NCBI GenBank assembly: GCA_024734555.1
Contig: JANPWX010000037.1
Coordinates: forward strand, 62,001 to 126,000
Direction: 5' to 3'
Length of the DNA stretch: 64,000 nucleotides
Source of the DNA: Trochalopteron elliotii
Lineage: Eukaryota > Chordata > Aves > Passeriformes > Leiothrichidae
Shown one piece after another: positions 18,846-31,800 of this stretch (its first letter is position 1; every line of letters starts with the position of its first letter). A model generated the notes under the pieces. The model ran no database searches. It was not told the DNA's origin and saw only the letters and a program-made list of their open reading frames with translations. A program made the position numbers and the translations under genes.

Positions 18846-21784
18846 TCAAACCACAAGTTTGCCACTGTAAAATGAACCATAAAAAACCCCTCAAATTTCA
18901 AATCTCTCTGGATTATTTCACTGTTTTTAAGCTCTAATATCTTCCCAGCCTATCTGACCTAAAGCACAGGATGTACCAGTGACATGTCATCAGACAACCT
19001 CCTTCCCAAGAGTCCTTTATCTGAAAGCCACTTTTTACTCACAAGTGAAAAGAGGCAGAAAGCCAAAGGAAAAAAATCAGAAGTTCATTCTTCCTATTTT
19101 TCTTTTAAACTAATTTGTTTAACTAAACCGAGCCCCTGTGTCCTGCCAGCCCTCTGGCACCAGGAACACAGCAGAGGTTCATCCCTAGAGCCAGGACAGT
19201 GTGTGGCAGGCAATGCCACTGGGCAAAGATTTGCCAACAGAGCAGTAAATCCATCAGGTAGTCACTTTGTCACTTACTAGGAAGAATTTTTCCAGGAAAG
19301 AAAGTTTCCATCCAGGTGAATTGCTTAAAATTACTAAAGCTGCTTAAGGAAGTTAATGAGCTTTTGCTCTGTGTAAAGAATAGATATGTGTGGGTTTGGG
19401 TTTATATTATTATTATTTATTTTAGAATAGAGATAGCTGATAATCACACAAGGAACTGGCAGCTTTTGCACTGTGAGACAGAAACAATTCCAGGAACTGG
19501 ACAAGCAGGCAGCATAAAGGCTATTATCACCTCTGAGAGAACACACAGTTGCTCATTGTACTTATATTTCTATAGAAATTAATCATAAAATAAAAGCAGT
19601 CTCCACAGCTATGCAAGGAGTCTCCCTAGGATCCAGATGAGAAATCACAATGGAGTTAAACATAGGCACTTCCAGCAGGACAAGATTATTTGTGTTGCCC
19701 CTGACTGACTGGAAATGTTCCTCCTTGGGATTAGCTAAATTCTATAGAGACAAATACACTATTCAGTAATTTACATGTAAATGAGGATGCAGAACAGAGA
19801 TATTTTCTTCTCACTGCCTACAGTTTTGAACTATGTCAAAACGATTATGGGAAGATGGGCTTAAACACAGTAGCATTTTTAAAGACCATTTTTGGGAACC
19901 AGGACAGGTGTAATTTTCTTTGTACACTTCAAAATTTTTCAAGCAGAAAAAGAAGTGGGCAGGACTCACCATGAGCAATGGACCCAATAAGGCACCAGCA
20001 CAAATCTTTAATGAAATTGGAGATGGCCATAATAGAGCACAGCATTAAAAAGAAACCACCTAATTTTGGGGATGCTTGACTATTTAAAGAGGTGCACCTT
20101 AAACTAAAGCAGTTTGAAATATTTGTACCAAATCTGAGTGATTTACACTTAGGATGTACAAAAGCAAAGTTTAAAATGAGCAAAAACCAGAGAGCTGTGG
20201 TGACAACTCTATTTGTGACAGCATCAGAGGCCTGGGTAGATTTTATCCACATAACTTCTTGGCAGATTTTTGGATGACTTATTCTGTTGACCTTTATTTC
20301 TGAACATGGAAACTGCTAACACTTTCCCTTTTCACCAGTCCTGTGGCAAAGCAAGAAATGAAAGAGAGAAATTTTACCTCAGGGTGGTTTTAGGATTAAA
20401 ATGAAAACCTCAAACCAATGTGGTCAGCAAAAGCCTTTTATGCTTAGCTGAAACAAAAAGCAAGGCCTTTTTTTTGTTTATTTTTCTTTTTAAAATAAGA
20501 TCACAAAAATAATATAATCTAAAGATAAATTTCTAAGCCTTTATTTCAGTCCCTTGATAAACAGCTTGGCCACGCTCACGGGCTCACTCTCCAGGTATTT
20601 TCCCTCCTGACAATCTAGCAATGCTCAGCATTTCAAGTTTCCTAGAAGAGGAAGTCTAAGTGTGACCAAGAGGAAAGTCAGGAAAGGTTATGTGTGCAAG
20701 AGGGTGTCCCCAGGTTATTCCAGCCTCGTTGCCCATCCCAAAACCACATCACAGACCTGCTCCTGGGCTGATGAGGAGCTCTGGTGAGGAGGTGCCCCAG
20801 GGAGAGCAGAGCAGTGGGACCAGCTAACAGCCAGTGCCCACTTGGAAACCACCACTCTTTCAGTCCTGCATCCATTTCTCCTGCACTTCCAACCTCTGGA
20901 ACAACTGTGAAGTCAGGTTAAATTAAAAATCTTGTGGTTTCCCTTCCCTGTTACAGGAAAGGCTCCAGTTGGATTTAGGGGGCAAGAAGGAATGATGTTC
21001 TGTGTGTCCCTTAACCCTCTAGAAGTTCCTGACAGCCACAGGTGAGATCTCACTCAGCCTCATTAGAATCCATGGATAAATTGAGCTCCAGGTAAGAGCT
21101 CATTAACTAAATCAGATTCTGCTCAAGCATATCAATACCTTGTGAAGGGAGGTGTTATTTTAATCTCTTAACTAAGGAACACCAAGACACAACAGAGCAA
21201 CGCAAAACCACAAATAAACAGTGCAGGAAGGTGCAGAACCTTTAGGCTGTAGTGTGCCCTGAAGTTACTTACATAATATATAGACTTTCTCTAAACAAGA
21301 CAAAAGCCAAAATCCCACCCAGCAATCAGCAGGAGAGTAAAAATGTATCACTTTTCAAAACTCTCAGTTTCTGGTCAAGACAAAAAAAATTAGGACTTCT
21401 AGCCTTGTCACCAGGTCCTACTTATGTCTTATTTACACTGGGGTAAGTCGGATAAAATCAGCAGCTGCACCACTTGAAGAAAGCTGGTGGGAGAACAGGA
21501 CAGTCCTGACTGAATCCTCTGCATTTCCAGAAGAGTGACCAGGACTTGCCATGGGTTTCCTGGGACAAACTCCCTGCACCCCTCAGACCTGACCACCCAT
21601 TTCTCTTCCCCTCCAGGCGATGACTGCTGGACCCAGACTCGATTTTGTGATGGGTCTTTGCAGACCACACTTTCATATCACACTACTTTGCTCTTCCTAC
21701 ACCTCTGCAGGCTCTCTAGCTGGAACTCTCACTGCAGTGAACCCTCTGTTCATCCCCACAGTGTTGTCACTCCTGTGACATGGG

Positions 21785-22233
21785 TGATGCCTTAGGAAGG
21801 CTGACCTGAAACAGAGACTGGACAGAGATACAGAATAAAGTAGGTATTTACTGAAAGGCCTCCAGGATACACCTTGGGCAGGACAGGGTCTGACCAGGGC
21901 TGCACCCAAGCTAAACTTAGAATGGTCACAAAATGGCTGACTGGTCACAAGATCTTACATTTTTTAAAGTTTTGTCCCATTTGCATATTGGGGTTTAATT
22001 GTCCAATTACAACTTCAGGTTGTGAGGTCTCAGCCTTCTTGTTCCTCCCTTCAGTCCACTGCTGTTTGTGCTTTTGGGCCTGAAAGTTGTCCTTGGTCTT
22101 CAGCAGGAAAAAGGATTTGTTTTGTCTACCTACTCTGTGAAGAGAGCTTACTAGCACTGAATATGAGGCTCAGAACTACACCCCTAGGCAGCACAGAATC
22201 TGAAAACCATGAAATCTAAAACTTGAGGCATCA
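21785..22233. mobile_element. Candidate solo LTR of an endogenous retrovirus
   Basis: The element is about 449 bases bounded by perfect 7-bp inverted ends, TGATGCC and GGCATCA, giving the TG...CA form of retroviral LTRs. Its internal sequence (for example gtcacaaaatggctgactgg and gcatattggggtttaattg) resembles LTRs I associate with passerine genomes. No viral coding sequence flanks it. I see no matching target-site duplication in the neighbouring 6 bases, and orientation is not settled, so the boundaries and identity are tentative. Confidence 0.5.
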
Positions 22234-22340
22234 TTTCTGTCCTTTAGAGGCTTGACAAGGCCTTTTCCTTGTTGAGCCTCTATTTTAAATATCTACTAAT
22301 AATAGGTATTCAATAACAAATAATATCTAACAATATTATT

Positions 22341-22405
22341 AAATATATTATAAATATATTATAAATATATTATAAATATATCATAAATATATTATAAATA
22401 ATAAG
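22341..22405. repeat. 11-bp AT-rich tandem repeat
   Basis: The unit aaatatattat is repeated five times from 22341, one copy with a single C, then decays into aaataataa. It lies about 110 bases beyond the LTR candidate. Confidence 0.9.
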
Positions 22406-24473
22406 GCAGCACAGGGACACCCATGGATGTAGCAAAGTGTGCAGAGATGCACAGGCTCCCTGCAGAGGGTGGGATGTCCTCCTCTTGCTCAGGCTGTGCA
22501 CTGAAGCCCCTGGGGACTTTGAGGACTATTTTGATACAGATGAGTTCATGGGCAGGTGCCTCTCAGCATGGACCATGCTGATCATGGGCAGCAAACCTGA
22601 TGGGCCATCAAGACTGCCCCAGCTTGTGAGACTGATGGGCTCTAGCACCACCCATTGAGATAACCTAAAATCCTCCATTTTCCCTCAGCTGTATTTAGGA
22701 ATTAGGGAGAGGAGATGGACAGTGCAAACACACTTGATTTCTCATGGAAACCCACTCATCCATTCATGCCAAGCAGCCAAGGCCATCTGCAGAGCATGTG
22801 AAACTGGCTTTTTTATCTTACAAGCTTTTCTGCAGCCAAGTGCCAGAATGTCACTCCTCTGAGTCACCAGCCTGAATAGTGGAGTAACTTGCTGCAGCCA
22901 CTTCTCTCTTGGGAGAGGGCAGCTGAACTGCACAGATGTTTTCATGTCAGTTCAGCTGCCACCTGCAGCCATTCCCGTGGGCAAATGTCCCTTGGCTGGG
23001 ACAGGGGGTAGCAGTTGCAATGACACAAAGGCATGGAAGTTTTCATTGTGGTCCCAACCCAGCCACTTTGCCTGGGATAAACTGTCCAGGGTGAATACTG
23101 CTAAAGCTGATCAGATTAAATGATCAAAAGTGAATAGTGACTGTGATTTCCGGGAGAAACCTGAGGAAGACCCACTTTGGAACCATTTGTGACAACTATG
23201 GGCTAGGTCACTACGTGTGACTGAAGGGCTTCAGGTTGAAAATGCCAAACCAGAGATGGTCAGATCTTGTTTGATGTTTGCTCTGTGTTTTAAATCAGAA
23301 GTGCTCCTCCAAGCCTTCCCCAAATCAGAATTCAGTGATCTCCCTGCTTAGTAGCAGTCTGATGGGTCTGTGTTATATTCATCTGATACTACTCAGCATC
23401 ATAGAGTGACATAAAAAAGTGCATCTTCAAAAATCTGATGCTGTAAATTGTGGGGTTTTTTCAGCTCCATCTACCCAGGTGTTCCATTTGCATGAGCAAA
23501 GCCACACACAGTTACACCTCAGGAAACTGCAGGTCAGGGCTTAAGCCATGCTACAGCAATGGATATTCATGGACTGGCCCTTCATTTCTTGCTCATGAAA
23601 GATACAACAGACAGCCCCAGTGGGTCCTTTTCCACCATGGGCTCACACTTGTTCAAAATAAGTAACAGCAGCAGGGTCAGTGAGGTCAATGAGGTAACTG
23701 CAACATCTTTTCTTCAACCTTCCCCAAACATATCAAGAAACTGTAAAAAGAAATCAAGAGCTGCTAACAAAGAAAAAGAAATCACCTACAATTTTTAACA
23801 TGAAAAAAGGTGAAAATCATCAAATGCAAAGCCAAGAAACATGCTGATGTATCTCCAAGCACGCTGAGGGGTCAGATTTGCTATTTCCTTCTGCCCGAGC
23901 CACAGCTGAGGCTGCACGTTTGTGCCTGGTGCTTACAACTCCTGTAGCAAATACATCTGTACAGCAACGGGCCCCTTGCCAATTAGCTTTTAACTCCAGC
24001 TCACATTTTCTGGATAGATTAGATACCAAACCTGTTTTGCAGAAGACTCAACGTCCTTCACATTGCATCACTGGATGAGCATCTGTTGCTGTAGTGCCTG
24101 GGTGTTATTTCCTAGATGGCCAGGGAACAGCCAAGTGAGCTCACCCACCCCGGCCATTCAATTTTCAACATCCATTTTTTCAAAAGGCATGAAGCTGACA
24201 AATGAAAGTAAATGCCAGCAGAGCTCAGAGCCTCCCTGTCACCTCAGGACCCAATCCTGTAAAATACCGATATTTTCTGTGAAAGGTTGAGTGCTCTTGT
24301 GCTTTGCTAAGCTTTTTCTGACAGCTGGGACAGCCTCAGCAGCCTGCAGAGCTCCTTTCCTTACAGAGAAAAAGGGGACATCCCCTACTCATCTACTGAG
24401 GTCTTATGACTTTGGTTCAAAATTTTTTTTTAACATGCACAGATTTTCTTCCCCAGCTCCTTTAATACACACC

Positions 24474-24504
<31 letters not shown>

Positions 24505-25891
24505 GCACAAAGCTAAATCCAGTAAAACTTCCCTGTCTACAAATACCATTTCTCTTGCTCAGTTGTTTACAGAACTGTCTCAGGACTGGTGATCCTTGTT
24601 CACAGAGAGTAAAAGTGGGATTACCGAAGTCCTAAATGAAGGAAGATGTGAACATCCCAAAAAGCAGCAACAATCTCAAAACTGTCAATGAAACAGATAA
24701 TTCTCACACCAACCAGTTTCCCACATGTAGCACAGCCCCTTTGCTCATGGGTGGTGTGAGAGTCTATTTGCAGCACTACAGGGAATGCCCAGATAGGTGA
24801 GGAAAAAAATTCAGTCCAAACCCTGAGAGGAATGAAGCTGCTTGGCTCTAGAGAAAAAAACTCCTTCTCAATTTACTGATAATCTGACACCACGGCTGGG
24901 ATCCATCTCACTCACCTTTCCCTTTAGGAGATATTTTGGCTAATACATGTTATAATCACATTTGCCTTTTTTCCCCCACCCAACATAACCTGGTTTTGGC
25001 ACCTTGTTACTTTGAGTGGGCTTTATCTCATGTAACTTAAGACTTGTGGTTAAAATGAACAGAAAGAGGTACTTCCAAGGAGAGAGATTATTCTGATCCA
25101 TTTTTGAGCCCTAAAACGAAATAAATCCTGCCCACACTGATTGTAGTAGCGACCCCCATAATTTTAAAGACTGTTGAGAGTGATGAGCTTCAATGCAGAT
25201 TATCTACATAAAAAAAGATAAATTCCCACTATCCCAAACTAGCAACCTGTCCAGATTGCTCTGCCTGTGCAGCAGCTGTTTCCAAAAACATCATCTCATG
25301 GTGTTGCTCTGCAACAAGGACGCTGGCAATCTGCAAAAGGGCTGAAATCTGTTGATCATTTGCTCATATTTCCTGGGTTTTATTTGAAATGGGTGCTAAA
25401 CCCTTCGGGGAACTACCTTTGGACTGGAGGAGCAGCCCTCCTCAAGTAGCCCAAGAGAAGACCAGAGGCCAGATGCAAACAGACCAAACAGCGAGAGAAA
25501 CACAGTCTCAAGATGGCAAGACTCACTGAATCATTCAAAAACCATCATTTTCTATCCACCAGACAATGTCAGGTATTCAAAAGTCAAAAGAAATCAAGTT
25601 TAAAAATGTCCCTTCAAGAAAAGAAAGTCTGTGTCAAACTCAAGATTTAGGTATTTGCCTCCTGACAGCTCTGAAGAGAAAGTCTCACCAGAAGGCATGA
25701 ACCTCCCTGGTGAGGCACTAGGCACACATTTCTCTGTGAATTAACTCACTGTCTTCCCACCCTGCCTGGAACGGTGGGTCTGGCTTTCTCACCATAGGCT
25801 CCATATGGTGTAAATAAATCACAGCAATCTCCAACAACATTTAGAAGGAAACGAGAGTGCGAATCACATACAAAAGTTATAAAGTACTCAC

Positions 25892-26293
25892 CAGGTCGCC
25901 TGTCCCAGGCTTTTCCATAATAACTGGGGGGAGCAGTAACCCTGCAGGAGAAGTAGGGTCTGGGTTGAGTGCCCCGGTGCCTCCTCCTATCAGGGAAACC
26001 ACACCATTGCAATCCACTGAGCTGTTCCTTTTGCCCGTCTGGGTGTAGTTGGGAGTAGGAGGGTGAGAACTATGGCTCACTTGACTCTGCACGCTCGGAC
26101 GCCTCCCAGATCTTGGAATTAAGAGAGAGCCCCGGTGGCTTTCATTTTCCCCAGCGATGCTGATCTCATCATCGGCAAAATCTGTCTCGGAGCAAGTGTC
26201 TCTGCCACGGAGTCGGAAGCTGAAAACGCTCCCGTGGCTGGTTCTGCGCTTCACCAAGTTTGCACTGGGACCATAACTAATGCCAAGGAGAGT
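25892..26293 (-). CDS. SCN5A: Exon 12: central I-II linker with kinase motifs
   Basis: The exon is 402 bases (134 codons, phase 0), bounded by gggtttccag and gtgagt. It starts TLLGISYGPSAN, continues KRRTSHGSVFSF at residues 15-26, then ETDFADDE and ESHRGSLL, GRRPSVQS at residues 63-70, and KRNSSVDCNGVVSLIG. The FADDE and DCNGVVSL motifs are shared by SCN5A and the neuronal Nav genes and are not in mammalian SCN10A. RRTS and RRPS are basophilic kinase consensus sites. RRPS aligns by position with human Nav1.5 RRTS around Ser571, a CaMKII site. The exon is ten codons longer than the human one as I recall it, so this part of the linker varies in length. Confidence 0.95.
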
Positions 26294-28700
26294 CTGGAAA
26301 CCCCCAGAAAGGAAAAAGGGGAAAGAGAAACAACATTTTGCAACACGTTTTCAGGAGCGAGGAAGTTCTGGGGGAGAGCAGCGAGTTCCACTTTAAACCA
26401 AGCGCTTCGGAGAAAGAGAGACTTAATTACAGGTATTCAGACTCCGAAAAGCAAAGAGGTTGGACAGTCATTCCTAGCCTTTAGGTATTTGTCTGACACT
26501 TGACAATTAAGGATGTACTGAAATAGGAAGGGTCAAGGCGGCATTCAGCTCACAGTGTGATACTTCCTTTGCTTCTACTCCCCCCCATGGGATAAGTGCC
26601 AGAGGAGCTGGGAAGGCAGCACAAGGAGTGGAAGACAGGAGCAGGGAAGGGGATCCAGCTCCAATCTACTGCATATCTATCACATATCTCCATAACAGCT
26701 AGGGAAGGAACAGTGCAGTGGGAGAAGAATAGATAAAGAAATAGGGCAGGAAATGAACTGCAGGGAAAATGAGAAGAAGAGGGACGAAGAAGAAGCAGAA
26801 TACGACGGAAGAAGGTGATAAAAGAAAAAGGAAAAAAAACAAAAAACAAACCAAGAGCAAGAAGAGGGATATGGTTTATTAGTTTGTAAAATGATTATCT
26901 CAGTGCACATGGCTGCTTAAGGGCTAGGTAACCTCAGTACACAGCAGTCTCCCTCACTCAAATATCAGCCTTGACGATCCGCTCTGACGTCAGTTAGTGA
27001 GACTGCAATTCTGCCAGAGCATCAGCAAGATGTAGCCAAGGACTAAACACACCTAAAATACGGCAGAGTAAAAAGGATCTTCTGAAAATGTGTAAGGAAT
27101 TCAAGTCTATCCCCTTCTCTTCTCTCTAAAGAGGAAATTACTGGAGTAAGAGCATTTAAGCAGAACATATTTTTGAATTTATGCCTGCACAGAATTTCCA
27201 GCTTCTTCAGAGAAAAGTGAGCCAAGTATCTATGAAGAGAGGTCAGATTGCCACAGCACCCACAAAGCAGACAAATCAAATGAAGCCTAATTTCATTCTG
27301 TGCTGTAGCTTACACCACTGAGTTATGCAATGATGCTATTTAGTGACACTGGTACATGGAGGAGTACAAAACCCAGGCTCTTTCTAACTAAAAACAACCC
27401 ATTTGGATTGCTACCAAATTTCAGCTGGTCAAAAATCCATGCCTGGCTTTCCATGGCACAGTCATTGAGACTGATTTCTGATGGCAACACACTTCCAGCT
27501 GCTCAGATAGCATCTGAATGATGACTCAGCCTTATTCCCTCCAACCATGCCAGACACAGCCTTGCAGAGAAGATTTACTATAAGCTTTGAAATGTGTCTC
27601 TCATGCTCCTCATGCATATGACATCCAGGGGCAAAAAGTGAAAACAAGGAATATTAATCTGAGAAATAAACTGGAAATGCACAGCTCCAATCCACGGTGC
27701 TTCTGGCACGTGGTGTCCTGAAACCCATCCAGGATGCAGGTAAAGAGCAATTCTGGTTTTAGAAAAGGTGCAATTTGTTACGCAACCCTCTCCACCAACG
27801 AAACAACAACAGAAACTACTGGATTAAAAAATGCATGTCATCTACAGAAATCCAGCTCTGGGTAAATGTTATGAGCTGGGGAGTCATTAATTGGTCACAT
27901 TTACTTACATGTTTTCTATGAGCTTTTTATGGCTGCCAAGTATCCCTAAATTCACTGACAGCAAAATAGAAAAGGATTTAGCCCATTACATGGCTATTCA
28001 AAACAACAAAACGAACTGATTTAAACTTTGCCCTCAGTAAAACAAAGACAAAATATCTGGAACTATTTATGATCCCTTGATACATACAGCATGGGCAGAT
28101 TCATATTCATGCATGTCAGGAACATTTACATAAAACCTTATTTAATAACACTGTCACTCTGTTTTTCTTCCCTGCAATAGAAAGTAGAAACAAGTGCCAC
28201 AAAGTTTTGACTTGGAGGCAACTAGCAAAAGAATATAAAAATGTTAATAATGTCTTTGTATAATATTTTAAAAGCCCTCAGAGACAACTTGCCTCCTATT
28301 CTCCTCCTCTCTTTTATTTTTAAGCTTTGTAGGTTTCCACTAAGATTTTTTTTTTTTATCTCCAGTAGGGATATGATAGATATAATCAGATGAATGAAAG
28401 AAAATAAACCAGACCAAGGGTAATCTTGAAGCAAAAAAACAAAAAAAGCAAAAAAATTGAAAAAAACAGGTTTGTAGAAATGTTTAATGGCCATTTTAAA
28501 TTCATTTAAAAATAAAGTGATAATATGTTTCCTTCCACTGTTCTAGCACAGGCTGCATGTTGCATCTGCTGTGTTAATATCAGTTATGATATTAAATAAC
28601 TGTTTATTCTGAAAGTTTCAGTTTTAATTGCCTTGTTCAGAGCCTGGCCTGTCCAGGAAAGTACAGTGTGGAACAAGTGATGTTTCAGACCATGACTTAC
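26294..28700 (-). other. Intron 11 (2.4 kb)
   Basis: The intron includes a purine-rich tract on the plus strand at 26695-26875, which is pyrimidine-rich in the transcript about 400-580 bases before exon 12. A second pyrimidine-rich stretch lies directly before the acceptor. No repeat family or extra exon is recognised. Confidence 0.8.
26695..26875 (+). repeat. Purine-rich tract
   Basis: Almost entirely A and G on the plus strand with GAAGAAG-type words, near the start of intron 11's 3' third. In the SCN5A transcript it is a pyrimidine-rich stretch upstream of exon 12. Confidence 0.7.
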
Positions 28701-28874
28701 CATCCTCCTTTGACCATCATCATAGTCACACTTGGGATTCCTTTGGTCCTCCCCATAGTCATCTGCTCCCAAAGATTTCTTTTTCTTTCTCTTATTTCTT
28801 CTTTCTTTCGCACTTTTAGGTGACATTTCCAATGAGCTGAGTGACATTGAATCAATTCCTTTAGTGGCTAGTGC
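28701..28874 (-). CDS. SCN5A: Exon 11: proximal I-II cytoplasmic linker
   Basis: The exon is 174 bases (58 codons, phase 0), bounded by tctgatttag and gtaagt. It begins ALATKGIDSM and contains SSLEMSP, a run of lysine and arginine around residues 25-33 (RRNKRKKKK), and an acidic patch DDYGEDQ, ending GQRRM. SSLEMSP followed by ERR and a basic cluster is the Nav1.5 pattern, while the ending QRRM also occurs in Nav1.8. It is two codons shorter than human exon 11 as I recall it, so the length difference keeps the frame. The linker is cytoplasmic and in mammals carries regulatory phosphorylation. Confidence 0.93.
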
Positions 28875-31800
28875 CTAAATCAGAAGATTGTAGAAGGTAT
28901 AAACACTGTTATTTCACAATTTCAGTGAAAACTCCTACTGCTCAGAAATTACTTTTCATTTTAAATTTTAAGGCTGCACAGAGAGATGTTAAAAATTTCA
29001 GGAGATAAGTAATCATAAAACTTAGGAATGGCTGCATAAAAGGATGGTTTTTATGTGGAGCTCCCACACAAGACTGCTTGACATATCATGAAGGAACAGC
29101 CTGTGTGTGCACATCTCTGGACTAACACTTCTGGTGCCAGGCAAAGAAAAATCTCAAGCTAGGGAACCTCGGATTTAAGTCTCTCTGTGCACGTTTTTAT
29201 TTTCTTTTCTTCATGTTAGAGCTGGGACTAACACACGGGAGTCCCAGTTTTGTGTTTGGACTCAGATGTTTATTAATTCTTATCCATAGTACGGTCTCAT
29301 GAGTCATGAGCTCTAACTAGCAAGATAAAAAATGGAGGTGTGTCTAACTCTTTCCAAGGTTATTTAAGCATAAACTATCCAATAACGAGATGACACCTAT
29401 ATTATTTATACTTTTAACCCAATAACTGACCACACAAGGTCCACAATGCAGGCCTTTTCCATTCAATTAGAAAAAAACCCCTGAAACCAAGAAGAAGGTG
29501 ATGAAGGACTTAGACAATACCCTAAATCCTCTATGTTGCCCCAAATATATCACTATATACTAAAACCCCAAATTCTAAGTTTTTCCCCCTATGAGATCAC
29601 ACAATACTATTCAAACCACACACCCATAATGCCAGTGCTATTACTCAATTTTGGAAGCCTGTTCCACAGCCTCAAGTCAAATGCAGTGCCTGCCTGAGGG
29701 TCAGTGCCCTTCAGCACAGAAAGCCCAAGTTCCTCAGTTTCCAGAATTCCAACACCCCTGGACTTCAGCCCCTTGAATCCAGCTGGCTGCTGGGATTTTC
29801 CCTCCCCTGCCACAGAAGGATGCTAGGAACAGCAGGCAGCTCAGCTGGCACGTTTCCGTAAACACTTATCCCGAGCAGCAGCGCAGGCAGCTGCAATCAG
29901 AGATGCAAAGAAAGAACCACGGGCTTAACTGGAGATAAGGTGGCCTTTGCTGTGCTGTGTGCTTCCATGCTGTGCTGGCTATCTGCTGGGATCACTGCAG
30001 GAGCAGGCTGGTAACACAACAGCTGCTGGGAGCTCTGCAGAAGCCCAATCCCAAAGCCTGAGCACCCAAAGGCACAGCCCTGGGAGTAAATGAGCAGCCA
30101 GGAGGAAGGATTGATAGGAGCTGGGAGAGCTGGGACCCTGTCCCCAGCACAGGCAGGAGGAATGAGGGGACTCTGGGCACAAGGGTCAGGTTTGGAGGTG
30201 CTGGAGAACCAGTGGTGGCCACCTCAGTGGCCTGGAGACCAGCCCAGTGCAGAGCCCCCAGCTGAAACACCTCAAGAGAGTGAATTGTTAAAAAAAAATC
30301 CTCTCCTGGCTCCCCAGAAGAGGAGAAACAGATGAATCCTCAGTGCTATTGTCTGTAAGCCACTAGAATCAAACAGGCAATCATCTCCCCACTGCAAAAT
30401 ACTCCCTTCCTCCCACAGGCATCAGTCCAAGGAAAGTGAAGGCACTTAACAGCCGTGTAAAGAATCAATCATGTATTTCAAGGAGTAGCGGTCGCTCTAT
30501 TACGCTGAGAGCACAACGAAACTTAATTCCTGTGGGAAATATCTTTCATAAGCAAGCTGCTTAGAGCAGAGAGGAGGAGGGCTCAGACACTAGTCTAGGC
30601 TGTTTTGGTTGGTTTGGGTTTTTTTGAGTCAATTGATTTAATTGCTATGCTGAAGTGCTTTCTCTTCATAAGGATTCGGCAAGTCTTTCGGTGTTAAGCT
30701 CAGATTTAGGGATGTGTTAGACCAATTGTATAAATTGACTGATAGTCCCCAGGCAGGTCTATCAATTATATTTCTGCTCCCTTTATACTGCACATTATAA
30801 AAGCTGGCCTGAACAGTTTTGGTTTTCCTTTTTGATTGCTGTCATATTTTGTTAATCTAGAAAATACTGCAGGTTGTGCTACTAAGCATGCTGTACTCAT
30901 ACTGCAAAATAAACAGATTTTTAGTTTCTTAGCATTTTCTTACCTATTGCTTGAATTGTTTCTGTGCTCAATACTTCTCCCAGATATTGAAAAAGGATTT
31001 GGACTGACTTGTTCCTCAAGGCATGGGGAATCACAGAATCACAGTACAGCTTGTGCTGGAAGGGTGCTTAGAGCTCATCCAACCCCGCTGCCATAGGCAG
31101 GGACACCTCACCAGTTAACTCAGTGCTCCTTCCAGCCTCAGATGTCCCCATTCCCTGCCTATCCACCCTTTCTGTTTGGGTTCCTGTGGCTGGACCATGT
31201 CCTGCTCCTCAGGCACTGCAGTCCATAATTAACTGCAGCAACTCCAGGGGCAGGAAAGGTGTGTGGGACCAGGCATTACCTGGCAAGGACAGGGGAGGGC
31301 TGAAGGAGGGGAGGAAATCTTAGTTCACATGAGCCCTGATATGAGGATTACACAAAAGAGAGCTCTTGAGGCAAGAATTTAGTGGTACAGTGAGAAAGTC
31401 AAAACCAAGGTCTTGATCAAGTTTTGGAGAACCAGATTAAGGCTGAGTAGCTCTGACTGGGGCAAGATATTTCAGCAGGATATCTGAAAGCTCCATGGTG
31501 CAGCCACCCAATTTGCTTTCCTGAGCCTCTTCTTTCAAATGTCTGCTTTGAAATGCCAGGAGCTGATTTGCAGAATTACTGAACTTCATTAGTAACTGAA
31601 CTTCATTACTGAACACCACAGACCCAAATCACTCCACTCCTGAATTTCCTTCCCACAAAACTAGGGTAATATTTGGGAGTATTGCAAATATGAAGGAGCA
31701 TTTTTGAAGCACATGGAGTCTGAACAGTGGCAAGAGGCACAGAAAAACCTTGGAGGATATTAGTCACTTCCTCTGCCAAGCAGGCTTTGACTGCCTGAGC

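Larger units (their letters stand above)
16721..25891 (-). other. Intron 12 (9.2 kb)
   Basis: The intron carries an LTR-like element at 21785-22233, an 11-bp AT-rich tandem repeat at 22341-22405, an A-rich tract at 18789-18845 and T-rich runs around 24420-24505. The remaining sequence has only short unsupported open frames. Confidence 0.8.

Noticed and set aside
26135..26503. 122-residue plus-strand open frame
   Set aside because: It is antisense to exon 12 and runs into intron; no recognisable domain.
29940..30340. GC-richer patch with open frames on both strands, possibly a small gene or CpG island
   Set aside because: CpG is not enriched, the frames have no domain, and no splice or promoter signals stand out.
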